Source: Cohnella hashimotonis
GTDB taxonomy: Bacteria; Bacillota; Bacilli; Paenibacillales; Paenibacillaceae
Reading direction: 5' to 3'
Assembly (NCBI RefSeq): GCF_030014955.1
Contig: NZ_JAGRPV010000001.1
Span: 7,961,501-8,025,500, forward strand
DNA length: 64,000 nucleotides
Made by a program: the position numbers and the translations under genes. Below the pieces are notes generated by a model. That model searched no databases. It was not told the DNA's origin and saw only the letters and a list, made by a program, of their open reading frames with translations. The number at the start of each line of letters is the position of its first letter. Positions within the stretch are counted from its first letter, which is position 1. Shown one piece after another: positions 25,990 through 34,563 of the stretch.

Positions 25990-28761
25990 TTGAAGCTGAC
26001 GGTACTGGGCGGGGGGAGCGAGGTTGGCGCCTCTTCGATTCATGTGGAGATGAACGGCACGAGGCTGCTGATCGATGCGGGGATGCGGATGCACCAGGAC
26101 GATCCGATGCCCTCACTGGGCCTGTTGGAGGAGCTTGGCGGCATCGACGGCATATTGGTGACGCACGCGCATGCCGATCATATCGGGGCCTTGCCGGTCG
26201 TGCGGGCGATGCACCCGAATGTGCCGATCTATGCCACTCCGCCGACGATCGATCTGATGCGCATTATGATGCAGGATTCCTATCGCTTGTTAGAGTCCAG
26301 ATGCAAGCAGGAGCAGCGGCTGATGCCCTATACGGAGCAGCAGATGCAGGATTTGCTCGCGTCTCTGCTCGCATTCCCGGCTTCGGGCAAATTGCGGATC
26401 GGCAATCTGACCGTGGAGGCGTGGCGCGCGGGGCATATTCTCGGGGCGGTCATGTTCGGGCTAACCGGCGGCGACGAGCGATTGCTCGTTACCGGCGACA
26501 TCTCGTTCCAGGCGGGGCGCACGATTCAGGGCGTGAAGCTGCCATACGGCTTCCAGCCTCACACGGTCGTCATGGAATCGACTTACGGGAACCGCGTACA
26601 TACGGATCGGCAAATGGAAGAGAAGCGGTTGGTCGAAAGTGTGGCTGAAGTCATTGCCGGCGGAGGATTCGCATTAATTCCGGCATTCGCGCTCGGGCGT
26701 TCGCAGGAAATCCTGCTTCTGCTGCAGGATTATATGGAGCGAGGACTGATCCCGTCGTTCCCGATCTATGTGGACGGGATGGTGACGTCTATTTGTCGCA
26801 TCTATCGCGACTATCCGCAATATCTCAAAGGGCCTGTCGCGCACCGCATTCGCCAGCATAACGATGTGTTTCTGACCGAGGGCCGCTGCGTGGCGGTCAA
26901 GGACACGAAGCAGCGCGAGATGCTTTTGCAGGGCAAGCCGGGTTGCATCGTCGCTTCATCCGGCATGCTGGTCGGAGGGGCGAGCCAGTGGTATGCGGAG
27001 CGCCTTATCGGCGGGGAGAAGAATGCGATCTTCATCACCGGTTATCAGGATGAGGAGAGTCCGGGGCGCAAGCTGCTGGCGCTCGCGGAAGCGACGGGAG
27101 ACAGAACGCTGGAACTGAACGGCGTCGTTCATCCGGTTCGCTGCCGCTTCGACAAGTTCGGTTTGTCCGCACATGCGGATGCGATGGAGATGACCCGATT
27201 TATCCAGCAATTGCAGCCGGCGCATACGCTTCTTGTTCACGGCGACGACGACGCGCGCTTCCAGTTGTCCCAGCGGATCGACCCCGCTTTCGGGCCGTTG
27301 CTTGTGGAAAACGGGCACAGCTACGAATGGTCCGCTGCGCCGCCTCGTCCGGGCGGCAGCGAGCGCGCGGCCCTCCGCGGGCATCGGCAATCCGGCCTGG
27401 AGGACTATGTCGGCGAGCTGCTGTTGTTGCGGGATGAAGACGATAAACTCTATCCCGCTATATGCATCGGCATCCATAGCAAGATGCGTACGTTGACTTG
27501 CCAGACGATCCGCAAGAAGGCCATCGTGAAGGCGGGAACGTCGTCGGTGGCGGAGACGCTGGGCAAGTGGGGCGGAGCGGTCGACGAGCTGGAGGAGACG
27601 CTCCCGGCCGTAATGGCGTATTCGCGGCCGCGGCTGCGGGAGCTGCACTGGGAGCGGCTGCAGGCTCCGGCGCAAGCGACGTTGCCGGAGGTGTGCGCGG
27701 CGATCGGGGCGGATTCGATCGGGCACAAGCTTGCCGCGGCGCTTGCGCTGCTGGCCTTGCCTGATTCGCATATACATCGCGTGCGGCAGGGCGAACGGGA
27801 CTGGGTGCTCTATGCGTTGGACGAACCGGCAATCGCGGCGTTAAGCAATCTGTCGCTGCCCGTCCAAAGCATTCGCATGGACCCGGCTACCGCGTTGAAT
27901 ACAGTGCGTGAGCGGATGAGCGGGCATCCGCGGTTTCTCCGATGCGGCACGGAAGGGATAGACGGCGCCCATCCCGCGATCGTGGTCGCCTTCGATTATC
28001 CCGATGCGGTCGGAGCGGACGAGCGTGAGCGCATCGCCGGGGAGCTGCGGGAGCTGACAGGCTGGACCGTGCGCTTCTCCGATTCGGTGCGGCAGGATCA
28101 GATGGCACAGTTGGCGAGGACGCTCCTTGGCGCCGGCCTCGTAGGGAACCCGTCGATTCATTTGCAGACGAAACAGCTTGTCGTGCAATGTGCGGAACCG
28201 CCGGATTGGGCGGACATTCGGACGAAGTTCAATCGGGAAACGGGATATGAGCTGGTGCTAAGCGGACAAGCCGGGACAAACGGCGCGTCTGCAGGTTTCG
28301 CATCCGCCGCCGGCGGCACGGAGGATATCGCGCTTCCCGGCCCCGGCAGCTTCCCGATGGAGGCGAATCAGGCGCAGCAGGAGGTTAAGCGCTGGGCCGA
28401 GGAGAACAACCTGACCATCTACAAAGCGAGCCTTCACCAGACAGCCTCCGGCAGGCTGATGGAGCTTCATTTTATTACACCGCAAGTTGCCGTTCGTTAC
28501 AGAGCGCGGATGGCGGAGCTTGCCGACCGGATCGGGCTGCCGATCTCCTATGCGCGCAATCCGAAGCAGAACGAAGTGCTGGCGGTCGTTATGCAGCGGG
28601 TTCCCCCGGCTTGGGGCGTCAAGAAGACGCCGTCCATTCGTATGGACAAGGGGGAGGTTACCGTGAAGACGGCGAACGCCGCTGCAATCGAAGCGGAAGA
28701 GAAGGCAGCCGTGATCGCCGACATTAAGCAATTGACGGGGTATGAACTGATCGTCGATTGA
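25990..28761 (+). CDS. Long beta-CASP metallo-beta-lactamase RNase-like protein
   Basis: 923 residues from a TTG preceded by AGGAGG. Residues 1 to about 450 form a beta-CASP nuclease core: GGGSEVGASSIHVE, the metal motif THAHADHIGAL (H59, H61, D63, H64), His in WRAGHILGAVMF, Asp in LVTGDISFQAG, motif A MESTYGNRVH, motif B FDKFGLSAHAD and motif C TLLVHGDDDARF. This is the RNase J/CPSF-73 type of active site, so RNA cleavage is likely. The C-terminal half, about 470 residues, is not RNase J-like. It contains three spaced copies of an R/Q-x-LTGW/YxV/L motif (RELTGWTVRF, RETGYELVLS, KQLTGYELIV) that look like repeated KH-like or similar small domains. Confidence 0.83.
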   Translation: MKLTVLGGGSEVGASSIHVEMNGTRLLIDAGMRMHQDDPMPSLGLLEELGGIDGILVTHAHADHIGALPVVRAMHPNVPIYATPPTIDLMRIMMQDSYRLLESRCKQEQRLMPYTEQQMQDLLASLLAFPASGKLRIGNLTVEAWRAGHILGAVMFGLTGGDERLLVTGDISFQAGRTIQGVKLPYGFQPHTVVMESTYGNRVHTDRQMEEKRLVESVAEVIAGGGFALIPAFALGRSQEILLLLQDYMERGLIPSFPIYVDGMVTSICRIYRDYPQYLKGPVAHRIRQHNDVFLTEGRCVAVKDTKQREMLLQGKPGCIVASSGMLVGGASQWYAERLIGGEKNAIFITGYQDEESPGRKLLALAEATGDRTLELNGVVHPVRCRFDKFGLSAHADAMEMTRFIQQLQPAHTLLVHGDDDARFQLSQRIDPAFGPLLVENGHSYEWSAAPPRPGGSERAALRGHRQSGLEDYVGELLLLRDEDDKLYPAICIGIHSKMRTLTCQTIRKKAIVKAGTSSVAETLGKWGGAVDELEETLPAVMAYSRPRLRELHWERLQAPAQATLPEVCAAIGADSIGHKLAAALALLALPDSHIHRVRQGERDWVLYALDEPAIAALSNLSLPVQSIRMDPATALNTVRERMSGHPRFLRCGTEGIDGAHPAIVVAFDYPDAVGADERERIAGELRELTGWTVRFSDSVRQDQMAQLARTLLGAGLVGNPSIHLQTKQLVVQCAEPPDWADIRTKFNRETGYELVLSGQAGTNGASAGFASAAGGTEDIALPGPGSFPMEANQAQQEVKRWAEENNLTIYKASLHQTASGRLMELHFITPQVAVRYRARMAELADRIGLPISYARNPKQNEVLAVVMQRVPPAWGVKKTPSIRMDKGEVTVKTANAAAIEAEEKAAVIADIKQLTGYELIVD

Positions 28762-28819
28762 TTTATTGAAAAATGAAAGCCCCGCCCTTCCTTGATGGAC
28801 AGGCCGGGAGCCTCTGTGA

Positions 28820-28852
28820 GGAAGGGCTTAATCGGCCCTTCCTTTCGCTTTT
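28820..28852 (+). terminator. Terminator between convergent genes
   Basis: GGAAGGGC and GCCCTTCC arms around TTAATCG, followed by TTTCGCTTTT. It touches the 3' end of the convergent lyase-like frame. Confidence 0.65.
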
Positions 28853-29789
28853 AATTCGCAAGTGTCGGAACCAACCAGCGCGTCGTCAGATCGTCGTCGA
28901 GCGTCTTTTCCGGACCGTTGCCTTCCTCATAGGTGCTGGCGGTCACGCTGACCGGACGAATGCGCAGATCGTTCAGCGGGTCGGTCGTCTCGTCGTCCCA
29001 CTCGCCGCTGCAGCCCCCCTTGTTGAGCTCGCAGATGTCGGCGCTGTTCGTGGATACTTTTACATCATCGTACCAAATGTAGGAGTCGTTCGCCGGCGCG
29101 AAGGAAGCGGTCGCTCCCCCGGCAAAAGAAGAGAAGTACGCTTTGTCCACCTTGTCGGCGTTGGTCACGAAGCGCAGGCCGGTGATTTTAGTCGCGGATT
29201 GGCCGTTGTACCAGATCTCGATCTCGCCGTCGGGATTGGCCTGGCCGTTGGTCACGGTGTTCACCTTGAGCCGCTGCACGATATTGACCCATTGCTCCTT
29301 GGGATAGTAGACGTCCGAACCGTTGTGCTGAAGCACGGCGTAGTCGCCGTACTCGCCTTCATGTCCCATCGAGTAATAGTAGATGGCGGCCTGGCCGCCC
29401 TTGCGCCAGATGAGGCGGGAGCTGAAGCCGTTCTCGCCCGTGCACACCTCGCCGCCGGAGCAGGCGCCGCCGCCCGCCAGGCCGATGCCGACTTTGCCGG
29501 CATATTCCGTCGTGCCCCAGCTGAAATCTTGGCTAAACCTCACCCAGTAGGAGAGGTAGTACTCGTCCGCAGACGGCAGCTGAAACGGCGACTGATAGCC
29601 CGAATCCTCGGGTCCGATCTTGCCTTGCGGATAGAGAACCTTGAGCGACTTGCCGCCGCTGTGGCTTGTGGCAGCGTCGACCTGGCTCCTGCCGTCGCCG
29701 AGAAGCCAGGGCGCGTTCCAGCCGGCGGATGCCCAGTCTGTCAGACCGTAGGGCTGGTCTGCGGTGCCGGTGTCGAACGAGTTTTGCAT
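28851..29789 (-). CDS. Polysaccharide lyase-like protein, truncated at both ends
   Basis: 312 residues from the ATG at 29789. The body resembles the beta-jelly-roll lyases of alginate/glucuronan type (PL14/PL20-like): YYLSYWVRFSQDFSWGTTEY, GKVGIGLAGGGACSGG, FSSRLIWRKGGQAAIYYY and the final strand YIWYDDVKVST. After that come a linker and the beginning of a discoidin (F5/8-type) domain, VSVTASTYEEGNGPEKTLDD, that stops after about 25 residues. The frame stays open for about 16 codons upstream without a start codon, signal peptide or ribosome binding site. The gene therefore seems to have lost its secretion signal and most of its C-terminal domain, and is probably decayed. Confidence 0.6.
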   Translation of the reverse strand: MQNSFDTGTADQPYGLTDWASAGWNAPWLLGDGRSQVDAATSHSGGKSLKVLYPQGKIGPEDSGYQSPFQLPSADEYYLSYWVRFSQDFSWGTTEYAGKVGIGLAGGGACSGGEVCTGENGFSSRLIWRKGGQAAIYYYSMGHEGEYGDYAVLQHNGSDVYYPKEQWVNIVQRLKVNTVTNGQANPDGEIEIWYNGQSATKITGLRFVTNADKVDKAYFSSFAGGATASFAPANDSYIWYDDVKVSTNSADICELNKGGCSGEWDDETTDPLNDLRIRPVSVTASTYEEGNGPEKTLDDDLTTRWLVPTLAN

Positions 29790-30080
29790 GTTTTGGTTGT
29801 TTTCATTTATTGAGAAAGCTGGGGGCAGGCGGATTGTTTATTATTTGGATTGTTTGCGATTTGACGGAAAGAGGGGTGGTGTGGGGGCTAGGGGGGCTTG
29901 TGAAAGAGAAGCGGGACAGGCAGAACACCGGCGGAATAATGACGGGATAGGCTGGGAATAGCGGAGGATGGGATGCCGGCTTACTTATGCGGCGTGATCC
30001 TTTGCTTCCTTTGCGGCCGATGGGATAAGCTGTAGGTAATAGAACGAGGATCGGAAGATCGGAAGGACGGTTGAACCATC

Positions 30081-30563
30081 ATGATGCAAATTCAGATCGT
30101 GTGTGTAGGCAAGCTGAAGGAGAAGTACTGGTCGGACGGCGTGGCCGAATATTCGAAAAGGCTGGGCGCCTACGCCAGGCTCGACATCCGCGAGCTGCCG
30201 GACGAGAAAACGCCGGACGCCATGAGTCCGGCCGAAGAAGAGCAAGTCCGCGTCCGCGAAGGCGAGCGCATCCTCGCCGCGCTCAAGCCCGACGCGCACG
30301 TCGTCGCGCTCGCCATCGACGGCGACGCCTGGTCCAGCGAGCAGCTCGCTTCGCACCTGGACCGCCAAGCCGTCTACGGCGGCGGTATCGTCGCCTTCGT
30401 CATCGGTGGCTCGCTCGGTCTCTCGCCCGCCGTTTTGGCCCGCGCCGACAAGAAACTGAGCTTCGGGCGTATGACCTACCCGCACCAGCTCATGCGCGTG
30501 CTGCTGCTGGAGCAGGTGTATCGGGCGTTTAAGATTAATCGGGGGGAACCGTATCATAAGTAG
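30081..30563 (+). CDS. rlmH: 23S rRNA (pseudouridine1915-N3)-methyltransferase RlmH
   Basis: 160 residues (start at 30081 or the adjacent ATG at 30084). RlmH is a small SPOUT-class methyltransferase that uses SAM to methylate pseudouridine 1915 in helix 69 of 23S rRNA. Visible are [20 protein letters not shown] at the N-terminus, [14 protein letters not shown], the trefoil-knot SAM site [13 protein letters not shown] and the C-terminal [20 protein letters not shown] ending in INRGEPYHK. The 3' terminus of this gene is the attB of staphylococcal SCC elements. Here the gene also marks the left edge of an AT-rich island carrying repeated copies of its terminal codons. Confidence 0.97.
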   Translation: MMQIQIVCVGKLKEKYWSDGVAEYSKRLGAYARLDIRELPDEKTPDAMSPAEEEQVRVREGERILAALKPDAHVVALAIDGDAWSSEQLASHLDRQAVYGGGIVAFVIGGSLGLSPAVLARADKKLSFGRMTYPHQLMRVLLLEQVYRAFKINRGEPYHK

Positions 30564-30575
30564 GGCGAAAAATTG
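30545..30575 (+). other. att-like site A: native 3' end of rlmH
   Basis: The last codons of rlmH, GAA CCG TAT CAT AAG TAG, followed by GGCGAAAAATTGT. The core TATCATAAGT is the SCC attB core; the same pattern is repeated at 30663, 36642 and 38082. Confidence 0.65.
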
Positions 30576-30662
30576 TGCTGTGAGTATGGCGAGTAGCGTG
30601 GGTGAGTGTGGATTAGGTTTTTTTGCTTTGGAAAAGAAGAATTATTCCTATATATTTCCATT

Positions 30663-30690
30663 CTACGGTATCATAAGTTAGTCGCAAATT
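30663..30690 (+). other. att-like site B
   Basis: CTACGGTATCATAAGTTAG followed by TCGCAAATT. It keeps the core TATCATAAGT and the following T-C-G-x-A-A-A pattern, but it is the most diverged copy (R-Y-H-K in the rlmH-like frame). It lies about 110 bp to the right of site A. Confidence 0.5.
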
Positions 30691-31401
30691 ATTTCAAAAT
30701 TAGGAAGGGGTTTTATTGATGAAAAAAAAGGAGCTATTTAATCCACTGAAGGATTTTAATTATAATGCACTAAAAGATTCGGAATTCAGAGAAGATTCAG
30801 TTCGCGAAGAAATAATATATCCAATAATTAAGTCACTAGGATATAGTTCATATGGGAATAGCAAAATAATCAGGAGTCGAAAACTTTTACATCCTTTTGT
30901 CTCCATTGGAAGTCAACAAAAACAGATTAATATTATACCTGATTACGTTATGGAAGTAGATGGACGACCATGTTGGATAATGGAAGCAAAAGCACCTGAT
31001 AAGAATATACTTAATTCAAAGTACATTGAACAGGCTTACTCTTATGCTATGCATAGTGAAATTAAAGCGTTATATTATGCCTTGTGTAATGGCAATGAAT
31101 TTGTGCTTTTTCATGTAAGTGAGTATAAACCACTATTACATTTTGATATTAAACTACTCCCATCTTATTGGGAAGAATTGATGAACTATTTATCGCCCCA
31201 ATGTGTTATTTTAAACAACAAACAAAAACTGTTTAAGGATTTCGGTTTACATATAAAGCGATTAGGTTTTGAAACCTTCAACAAACTATTTTTTCTTGAA
31301 GTTCCAATACCATTTATTGCAAAACCGGCTAGGCCCCCTAAAACTGGAGTCATACCCTACAATGATTCCAATTTCATAGCGCAGCTCGTTATTTCAAGCG
31401 A

Positions 31402-32277
31402 TTACACCGATCTGTAAAAGGCTGAAGCATCGTCCAATGTCTTAACCCACGCTGCGAACGCTGTTGGAGCCATGTTTTTTAGGCTGCCGTGCATCTTACG
31501 GTTGTTATAAAAATCCATGAATTGGTCGAGCGCTTCATAAGCTTCCTCCAGCGTCATGAATGTACGATTGCTAAACAAACAACGCTCAAGGATGCTGTGG
31601 AAAGACTCGATGTAGGCATTCATATTCGGTGTCCGCGGCGGAATCCGTTCATGGACCATCTCCCAGCACTCGCACATGTCTTGAAACAGCTTGCTGACGA
31701 ACTGGGGGCCGTTGTCCGTGCGGATGATAGGCAGTGCTTCACCCGGCTGAAGGCGCTGCTGCAGCGCGATCCCCAGGGTCTGCACCGCGTGCTTGGCCTC
31801 GCAAACAGGGCCGCGGTATTGCCCTACGACGACGCGGTCGAACACGTCGATGATGCTGAGTACGAAAAAGAAACGCTCCTGACCCAAGGCATAGCCATAT
31901 TTGATATCCATTTGCCAAAGTTGATTCGATGCGGTGATGGTGTGATTTCTCGGCAATCGCCGAGGATGCGTCTGTAGGCGTTGCCGCTTTTTTTGAAGAA
32001 TGCCGAGTGCCTTGCACATGCGATAAGCCTTTTTCTTGTTCAGCTTCACCCCGTACTGCTTGCGAATACAGCGCGCTAACAGCTTATAGCCATAGACGTG
32101 CTCTTCGCCCTCCAGCAGTAGCAACAGCCATTCCTGGATTTGCTCGTCGCAGACTTTCTCGCCCGATTCGTTGTAGGCGTATCCGGGCACAGGGCGTCCC
32201 CTGCGGACCGGCTCGACGCGTTCTGCGTCAGGCTGAGCGGCACGCTTACGCCGCTCATAATAGGTGGACTCATTCAA
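31402..32277 (-). CDS. IS3-family transposase OrfB (DDE integrase domain)
   Basis: 291 residues. The N-terminal HTH_21-like segment (HVYGYKLLARCIRKQYG and LNKKKAYRMCKALGI) leads to an rve integrase core: first Asp in LWQMDIKYG, second in IIRTDNGPQFVSKLF, and catalytic Glu in MNAYIESFHSILE. It ends SLKNMAPTAFAAWV plus a short tail. In the -1 frame the sequence is open further upstream (PFIKRGEPVARVLRILELNES), so the full-length enzyme is likely the OrfAB fusion made by frameshifting at the A8 run at 32366-32373. Confidence 0.92.
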   Translation of the reverse strand: MNESTYYERRKRAAQPDAERVEPVRRGRPVPGYAYNESGEKVCDEQIQEWLLLLLEGEEHVYGYKLLARCIRKQYGVKLNKKKAYRMCKALGILQKKRQRLQTHPRRLPRNHTITASNQLWQMDIKYGYALGQERFFFVLSIIDVFDRVVVGQYRGPVCEAKHAVQTLGIALQQRLQPGEALPIIRTDNGPQFVSKLFQDMCECWEMVHERIPPRTPNMNAYIESFHSILERCLFSNRTFMTLEEAYEALDQFMDFYNNRKMHGSLKNMAPTAFAAWVKTLDDASAFYRSV

Positions 32278-32333
32278 CTCGAGAATGCGCAGAACCCGTG
32301 CTACAGGCTCCCCCCGTTTAATAAATGGTTCTG

Positions 32334-32663
32334 CTACTTCGAATTTTTCGGATAAACGGGGGTTGTTTTTTTTAGCAGTTCACGCAGAATTTCAATTTCG
32401 AGTTCTTTTTCACCAAGCGCTTTAACCGCTCTGTCATACCGCTGCTCGACTTCCTGCAACCGCTGGATTTCTTGCAAATGCTCGTCTGCCGAGGGAATGT
32501 CCTCCGGTGGAATAAAGTCACGATGCTCGCGTATCCACAAACGAATGGTTTCGGGGTGAATGTCGTACATGCGAGCAAGCACCCCCACCTTAACCCCAGC
32601 CAATGCTTCCTTAACAATTCTAAGCCGTGTTTCTTCCTTTAACCTTTTTCCCATCCCGCTCAT
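32334..32663 (-). CDS. IS3-family transposase OrfA (HTH)
   Basis: 109 residues with an N-terminal helix-turn-helix (RLRIVKEALAGVKVGVLARM and YDIHPETIRLWIREH) and a C-terminal leucine-zipper-like coil ending KELEIEILRELLKK. Just before the stop, the mRNA has eight consecutive A residues (32373-32366), a classical -1 slippery run that would join OrfA to OrfB in frame. Confidence 0.88.
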   Translation of the reverse strand: MSGMGKRLKEETRLRIVKEALAGVKVGVLARMYDIHPETIRLWIREHRDFIPPEDIPSADEHLQEIQRLQEVEQRYDRAVKALGEKELEIEILRELLKKTTPVYPKNSK

Positions 32664-33017
32664 CTCCCTTATCCCTAGTTTAAATCATTGTAGGGGGGGA
32701 CTCCAATTCGATTAGGGGGCCTAGGAGAAACTAGAAAATGATCTGTATTCATCTGCGACCAATATAAAACAAGATGAAGATATATATTGTGTTTCTTTTG
32801 ACTTTAGCCATGATGTGTTTTCTCAGTTGCAAAATAAGATTCCCGATCAGGCGTATAATTTACTGCAAAAACCTTTAGATGGCGCAGTAGTGAACATTAG
32901 ATTCGCTGACATGCATTTTTACGTGAATGTAAAGTGTAATTTAGGAACGAAAATGCAAGAAAATAAAGACGAGATATTCCTTCCACTAGTAGTTAATGGC
33001 TTCATATAAATCTCCAC

Positions 33018-33245
33018 TTATTTGGCAGGTTCAAAGAGGACAATAACTTCCAATAACATATTCATCTCTCGGTCTGGATAGAAGTAAGGAGTGGCTTCGA
33101 AATTGCAATAAGCAGCAGCTCCGCTACCGAAACCAACTTGTAGACCTAAAGTTACATTCGACTGAAACGGCTGTGTTTTATACAGGCGAGGATGGAAGAC
33201 TATGGTGATGTAGAATGAGGATAGTAAAGGGAGGGGTTTGACCAT
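33018..33245 (-). CDS. Hypothetical 75-residue protein or fragment
   Basis: An open frame ending EMNMLLEVIVLFEPAK, 8 bp after the convergent end of the HsdR_N-like gene. Its composition is not obviously artificial (LGLQVGFGSGAAAYCNFEA), but no ribosome binding site or family is recognised. It could be the tail of an old gene left by rearrangement. The region might equally be non-coding. Confidence 0.25.
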   Translation of the reverse strand: MVKPLPLLSSFYITIVFHPRLYKTQPFQSNVTLGLQVGFGSGAAAYCNFEATPYFYPDREMNMLLEVIVLFEPAK

Positions 33246-33309
33246 GAGTAGTCTATATATTCTTAATACAGATGAAAGTAAAATTAAGGAAGAATAAATT
33301 GGAAGAATA

Positions 33310-33897
33310 ATGGGTCAGCTAGGAAATAATTTGTATAAAAGTACCGGGTTATGGTTAGGAAATGTTGCATACACACATGAACAGGCTATAGAGGCAATGC
33401 TTAAATCGGGTATGATAATTGGAGAACCTTTACTTGAAGAAGTATTATGGAAATTCATGACCGAAGATGAGAAGAAGCATAAGATTTTGGAGTATGTCTC
33501 CAGAATCGATGCTGTTGGAAATACTCTTTTCATAATAGATGTTTATTTTTTTCCTAAAGAAGGTAGGTATGATCGTCAATACTTTGAGTTGATTAATTAT
33601 GTATTAAGTAATTCTAATGCAAAGACTGTGAAAACAGTCACGTATTCCAGTTACAATGAGGCATTATACAGTGAGCTTAAATCTAATCTTACCTCATTAG
33701 GGATTGCGCTATCGGTTGCTACTACAGATGATTTCCACGATAGGTTTTGGATTTCATCGGAGGCTAAGAAAGGATTTATCCTTGGAACCTCCTTAAATGG
33801 GCTTGGAAAGAAAATATGCCTTATAGATTTCCTAAAGGAAGATGATGTGATTGAACTCTTAGATAATCACCAATTATTGAGATGTTTACAGAGTTAA
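33310..33897 (+). CDS. MITD1 C-terminal PLD-like domain protein (5' end broken)
   Basis: 195 residues from ATG 33310. The C-terminal half carries a phospholipase-D-like segment of the MITD1 C-terminal type: DDFHDRFWISSEAKKGF followed by ILGTSLNGLGKKICLIDFL. In bacteria such domains occur in accessory islands. In the same frame 66 bp upstream is an ATG at 33244 with an excellent site (GGGAGGGG) that would start MSSLYILNTDESKIKEE and then meets a TAA at 33295 before IGRIMGQLGNN. A CAA (Gln) to TAA change would explain this, so the intact gene was probably 33244-33897. The shortened product has no good ribosome binding site. Confidence 0.65.
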   Translation: MGQLGNNLYKSTGLWLGNVAYTHEQAIEAMLKSGMIIGEPLLEEVLWKFMTEDEKKHKILEYVSRIDAVGNTLFIIDVYFFPKEGRYDRQYFELINYVLSNSNAKTVKTVTYSSYNEALYSELKSNLTSLGIALSVATTDDFHDRFWISSEAKKGFILGTSLNGLGKKICLIDFLKEDDVIELLDNHQLLRCLQS

Positions 33898-33978
33898 CTT
33901 GCTCATATTTTCATCAAGTTATTAATCTGCTCCACCAAGCCAGTACAAAGTAGAACGTCCCTCACAGGCGTTCTTCTT

Positions 33979-34256
33979 TTATGTCAACGCATGTTCTTCC
34001 ACTGCCTCCCTTGCCAACTGCCGGGCATATGCTTCACCCAATCCCATCGAATCATAATAGGCTTTCGTCACATCTCCATGTGCTGGATTACAGCATCATG
34101 CTGACCCACCGGAATGAAATCAAGGATAGCCATTGTGATGGCCTGTTCGCGTGCTGCTTCCCTGAGCTTGATTTCCTTCAGGCCATCAAAGTGTCGAAGC
34201 CCTCTGACAGTAGCCGAAAGAACTGTATTTTAGCGAGCTGAATTACCCCAAAAATC
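33979..34256 (-). pseudogene. Degraded small-gene remnants
   Basis: On the minus strand, short in-frame stretches such as HFDGLKEIKLREAAREQAIT (ending DAVIQHMEM-stop) and TKAYYDSMGLGEAYARQLA (ending VEEHALT-stop) are protein-like but lie in different frames with stops between them. I do not recognise the family. They look like the 3' remainder of the gene whose 5' end lies at 34563, cut by the inverted-repeat element at 34241-34449. Confidence 0.4.
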
Positions 34257-34449
34257 ATGTTAAGTACCCACAATAATTGTATGTAACTGGAAATCGGAGA
34301 AACGGTTGACATGGAGCCTCTATGGGCAAGATTCACTGCGAAGGGCGAAGCCACGGCTTCGCAGTGAATCTTGCCGCCACTCCATGTAAACCGTGTCTAC
34401 TTTACTGGAAAAACTATCCATTGAGCGTGACGATTTTTTCGGGGTAATT
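34241..34449. mobile_element. MITE-like element with nested inverted repeats
   Basis: About 209 bp. The outer ends AATTACCCCaAAAATC (34241-34256) and GATTTTTTCGGGGTAATT (34432-34449) are inverted copies. In the middle, a perfect 18-bp stem GCAAGATTCACTGCGAAG (34326-34343) pairs with 34357-34374 around a 13-base loop, with ACATGGAG/CTCCATGT arms (34309 and 34380) and similar GAAACGGTT/AACCGTGTC flanks further out. It encodes nothing. Confidence 0.5.
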
Positions 34450-34563
34450 TTTCCGAGGATTAAACACAAAGAACTCGGCAATGTGGTCGGTCAGCGCTGC
34501 GGCTGTTTCATCCCGGCCCAGATCCTTGTTGTCCTGCCACGTGCTAATTGATCGCAAGTACAT
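34414..34563 (-). CDS. Small protein of 49 residues, probably truncated
   Basis: ATG at 34563 directly after CTAAGGAGGG, a very good ribosome binding site. The product MYLRSISTWQDNKDLGRDET continues with a helix AAALTDHIAEFFVF and stops inside the MITE-like element (last codons within its terminal repeat). No family is recognised. The good start and abrupt end at the element suggest a real gene truncated by insertion. Confidence 0.4.
   Translation of the reverse strand: MYLRSISTWQDNKDLGRDETAAALTDHIAEFFVFNPRKNYPEKIVTLNG

Larger units (their letters stand above)
31330..32723 (-). mobile_element. IS3-family insertion sequence
   Basis: About 1.39 kb with related ends. The left end is TAGGCCCCCTAAAACTGGAG, then CCCTACAATGATT; the right end read on the opposite strand is TAGGCCCCCTAATCG, then GGAGTC and CCCTACAATGATT. 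Inside are orfA and orfB with a frameshift site, the standard IS3 layout. Flanking CTAG tetramers on both sides could be a 4-bp target duplication (placing the ends at 31333 and 32720) or part of the palindromic termini. Confidence 0.85.
30719..33009 (+). pseudogene. HsdR N-terminal-like nuclease gene, interrupted by an IS3-family element
   Basis: The 5' part (30719-31329, ATG after GGAAGGGG) encodes about 204 residues of a type I restriction HsdR N-terminal-like domain. The PD-(D/E)xK core is visible as Asp in IIPDYVMEVDG and the E-x-K in CWIMEAKAPDKN, followed by QAYSYAMHSE. The 3' part (32724-33009) adds about 95 residues up to FLPLVVNGFI-stop, including YCVSFDFSHDVFSQLQNKI. Joining the flanks directly at 31329/32724 gives an uninterrupted frame of about 299 codons, the usual size for small HsdR_N proteins. 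No HsdM or HsdS is present, so it would be a stand-alone nuclease-like protein, now split and presumably inactive. Confidence 0.75.

Noticed and set aside
30719..33009. A complete type I restriction-modification system
   Set aside because: Only an HsdR N-terminal-like domain is present; there is no helicase, HsdM or HsdS.
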